From assembly GCA_030533445.1 (NCBI GenBank), contig CM060073.1:43350428-43414427 (forward strand): DNA of 64,000 nt, written 5' to 3'. This stretch comes from Cyprinodon diabolis (lineage: Eukaryota; Chordata; Actinopteri; Cyprinodontiformes; Cyprinodontidae). Shown in pieces: positions 63,901 through 64,000 of the stretch. Numbering within the stretch: the stretch's first letter is position 1; every line of letters begins with the position of its first letter. The notes under the pieces are model-generated. The model did not search any database. It saw only the letters and a list, made by a program, of their open reading frames with translations, and was not told where the DNA came from. The position numbers were made by a program, and so were the translations under genes.

Positions 63901-64000
63901 TGTTAACAGGAAATTGTTATATCGCAAAAAGTTTTATAGCAATCCTAGCCAAATTTGGAACAGTTATTTATCCTTTGATTATAGAAAAGACTGCCAAGTT
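60986..64000 (+). repeat. Macro-unit 9 (type B, cut by window end)
   Basis: Head, body and 508-family copies starting at 62693, 63200 and 63708 are present before the window stops. Shares the unit 7 diagnostic AAAAACGCTAGG near 62,777. Confidence 0.9.

Larger units (their letters stand above)
28981..64000 (+). repeat. Higher-order satellite array (9 macro-units, extends past window)
   Basis: Head-to-tail array of 2.5-4.7 kb units. Each unit is head, body of about 330-bp modules sharing GTCGGCCATTTT-type cores, about 508-bp subrepeats, then a GC-richer tail ending GTGGCTTTAAT, joined by (ATT)n to the next head. Unit starts, by the head motif: 29249, 33009, 36776, 40597 (type A) and 44627, 49298, 53870, 58444, 60986 (type B). 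Type A units differ from each other by only a handful of substitutions plus junction length. Frames of 60-120 codons recur in every unit but begin at non-ATG codons or differ only as the DNA differs; no protein is supported. Similar 'GGCCCGAGC...(ATT)n...GGCTTTAATT' repeats are, as I recall, dispersed widely in teleosts. Confidence 0.95.

Noticed and set aside
28981..64000. CRISPR-like array suggested by regular repeats
   Set aside because: Repeats are hundreds of bases long with near-identical intervals and no unique spacers, in a vertebrate genome.

Overview
This window looks like teleost fish nuclear DNA. It is AT-rich and intron-containing, with one vertebrate protein-coding gene and many fish-type mobile-element remnants (Tc1-like, hAT-like with 8-bp target duplications, Penelope-like, MITEs, a candidate solo LTR). 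I see no bacterial operons or viral genomes. The species cannot be fixed from sequence alone; an acanthomorph fish is a plausible guess.

Layout. Bases 1-15,800 are non-coding and transposon-littered: two hAT-like non-autonomous elements (1858-2630 and 5373-5974), two copies of one MITE family in opposite orientation (3064-3342 and 4824-6367, the second interrupted by a hAT-like insert), a candidate solo LTR (6827-7225), a Penelope-like RT scrap (about 10,480-10,800) and a broken Tc1 transposase gene carrying two further MITE insertions (about 10,800-12,540). Bases 16,668-21,188 (minus strand) hold the only convincing gene, angiopoietin-like 2. It has four coding exons whose splice sites and phases join into a 514-residue secreted protein: signal peptide, RSKR basic site, coiled coil, proline-rich linker and C-terminal fibrinogen-related domain. 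A 5'UTR splice acceptor lies at 21,213, and a possible first exon and promoter lie near 26,660-27,250. In mammals this gene sits inside an intron of RALGPS1 on the opposite strand; I could not recognise any RALGPS1 exon here.

From 28,981 to the end of the window (35 kb) is one head-to-tail satellite array built like a higher-order repeat. Nine macro-units are present: four of type A (about 3.76-4.03 kb), four complete type B (4.67, 4.57, 4.57 and 2.54 kb) and a ninth cut by the window edge. Each unit has a head, a body of related 'GGCCATTTT' modules, a run of about 508-bp subrepeats and a GC-richer tail ending in a short hairpin, joined to the next head through an (ATT)n tract. Some junctions carry one to four copies of a hairpin cassette. 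Corresponding positions in different macro-units are far more alike than neighbouring subrepeats inside one unit. The short unit (58,444-60,985) lacks exactly four 508-bp subrepeats (2,032 bp). The reading frames repeated through the array lack ATG starts and are best read as satellite, not genes. All alignments were made by eye, and repeat family names are from memory.
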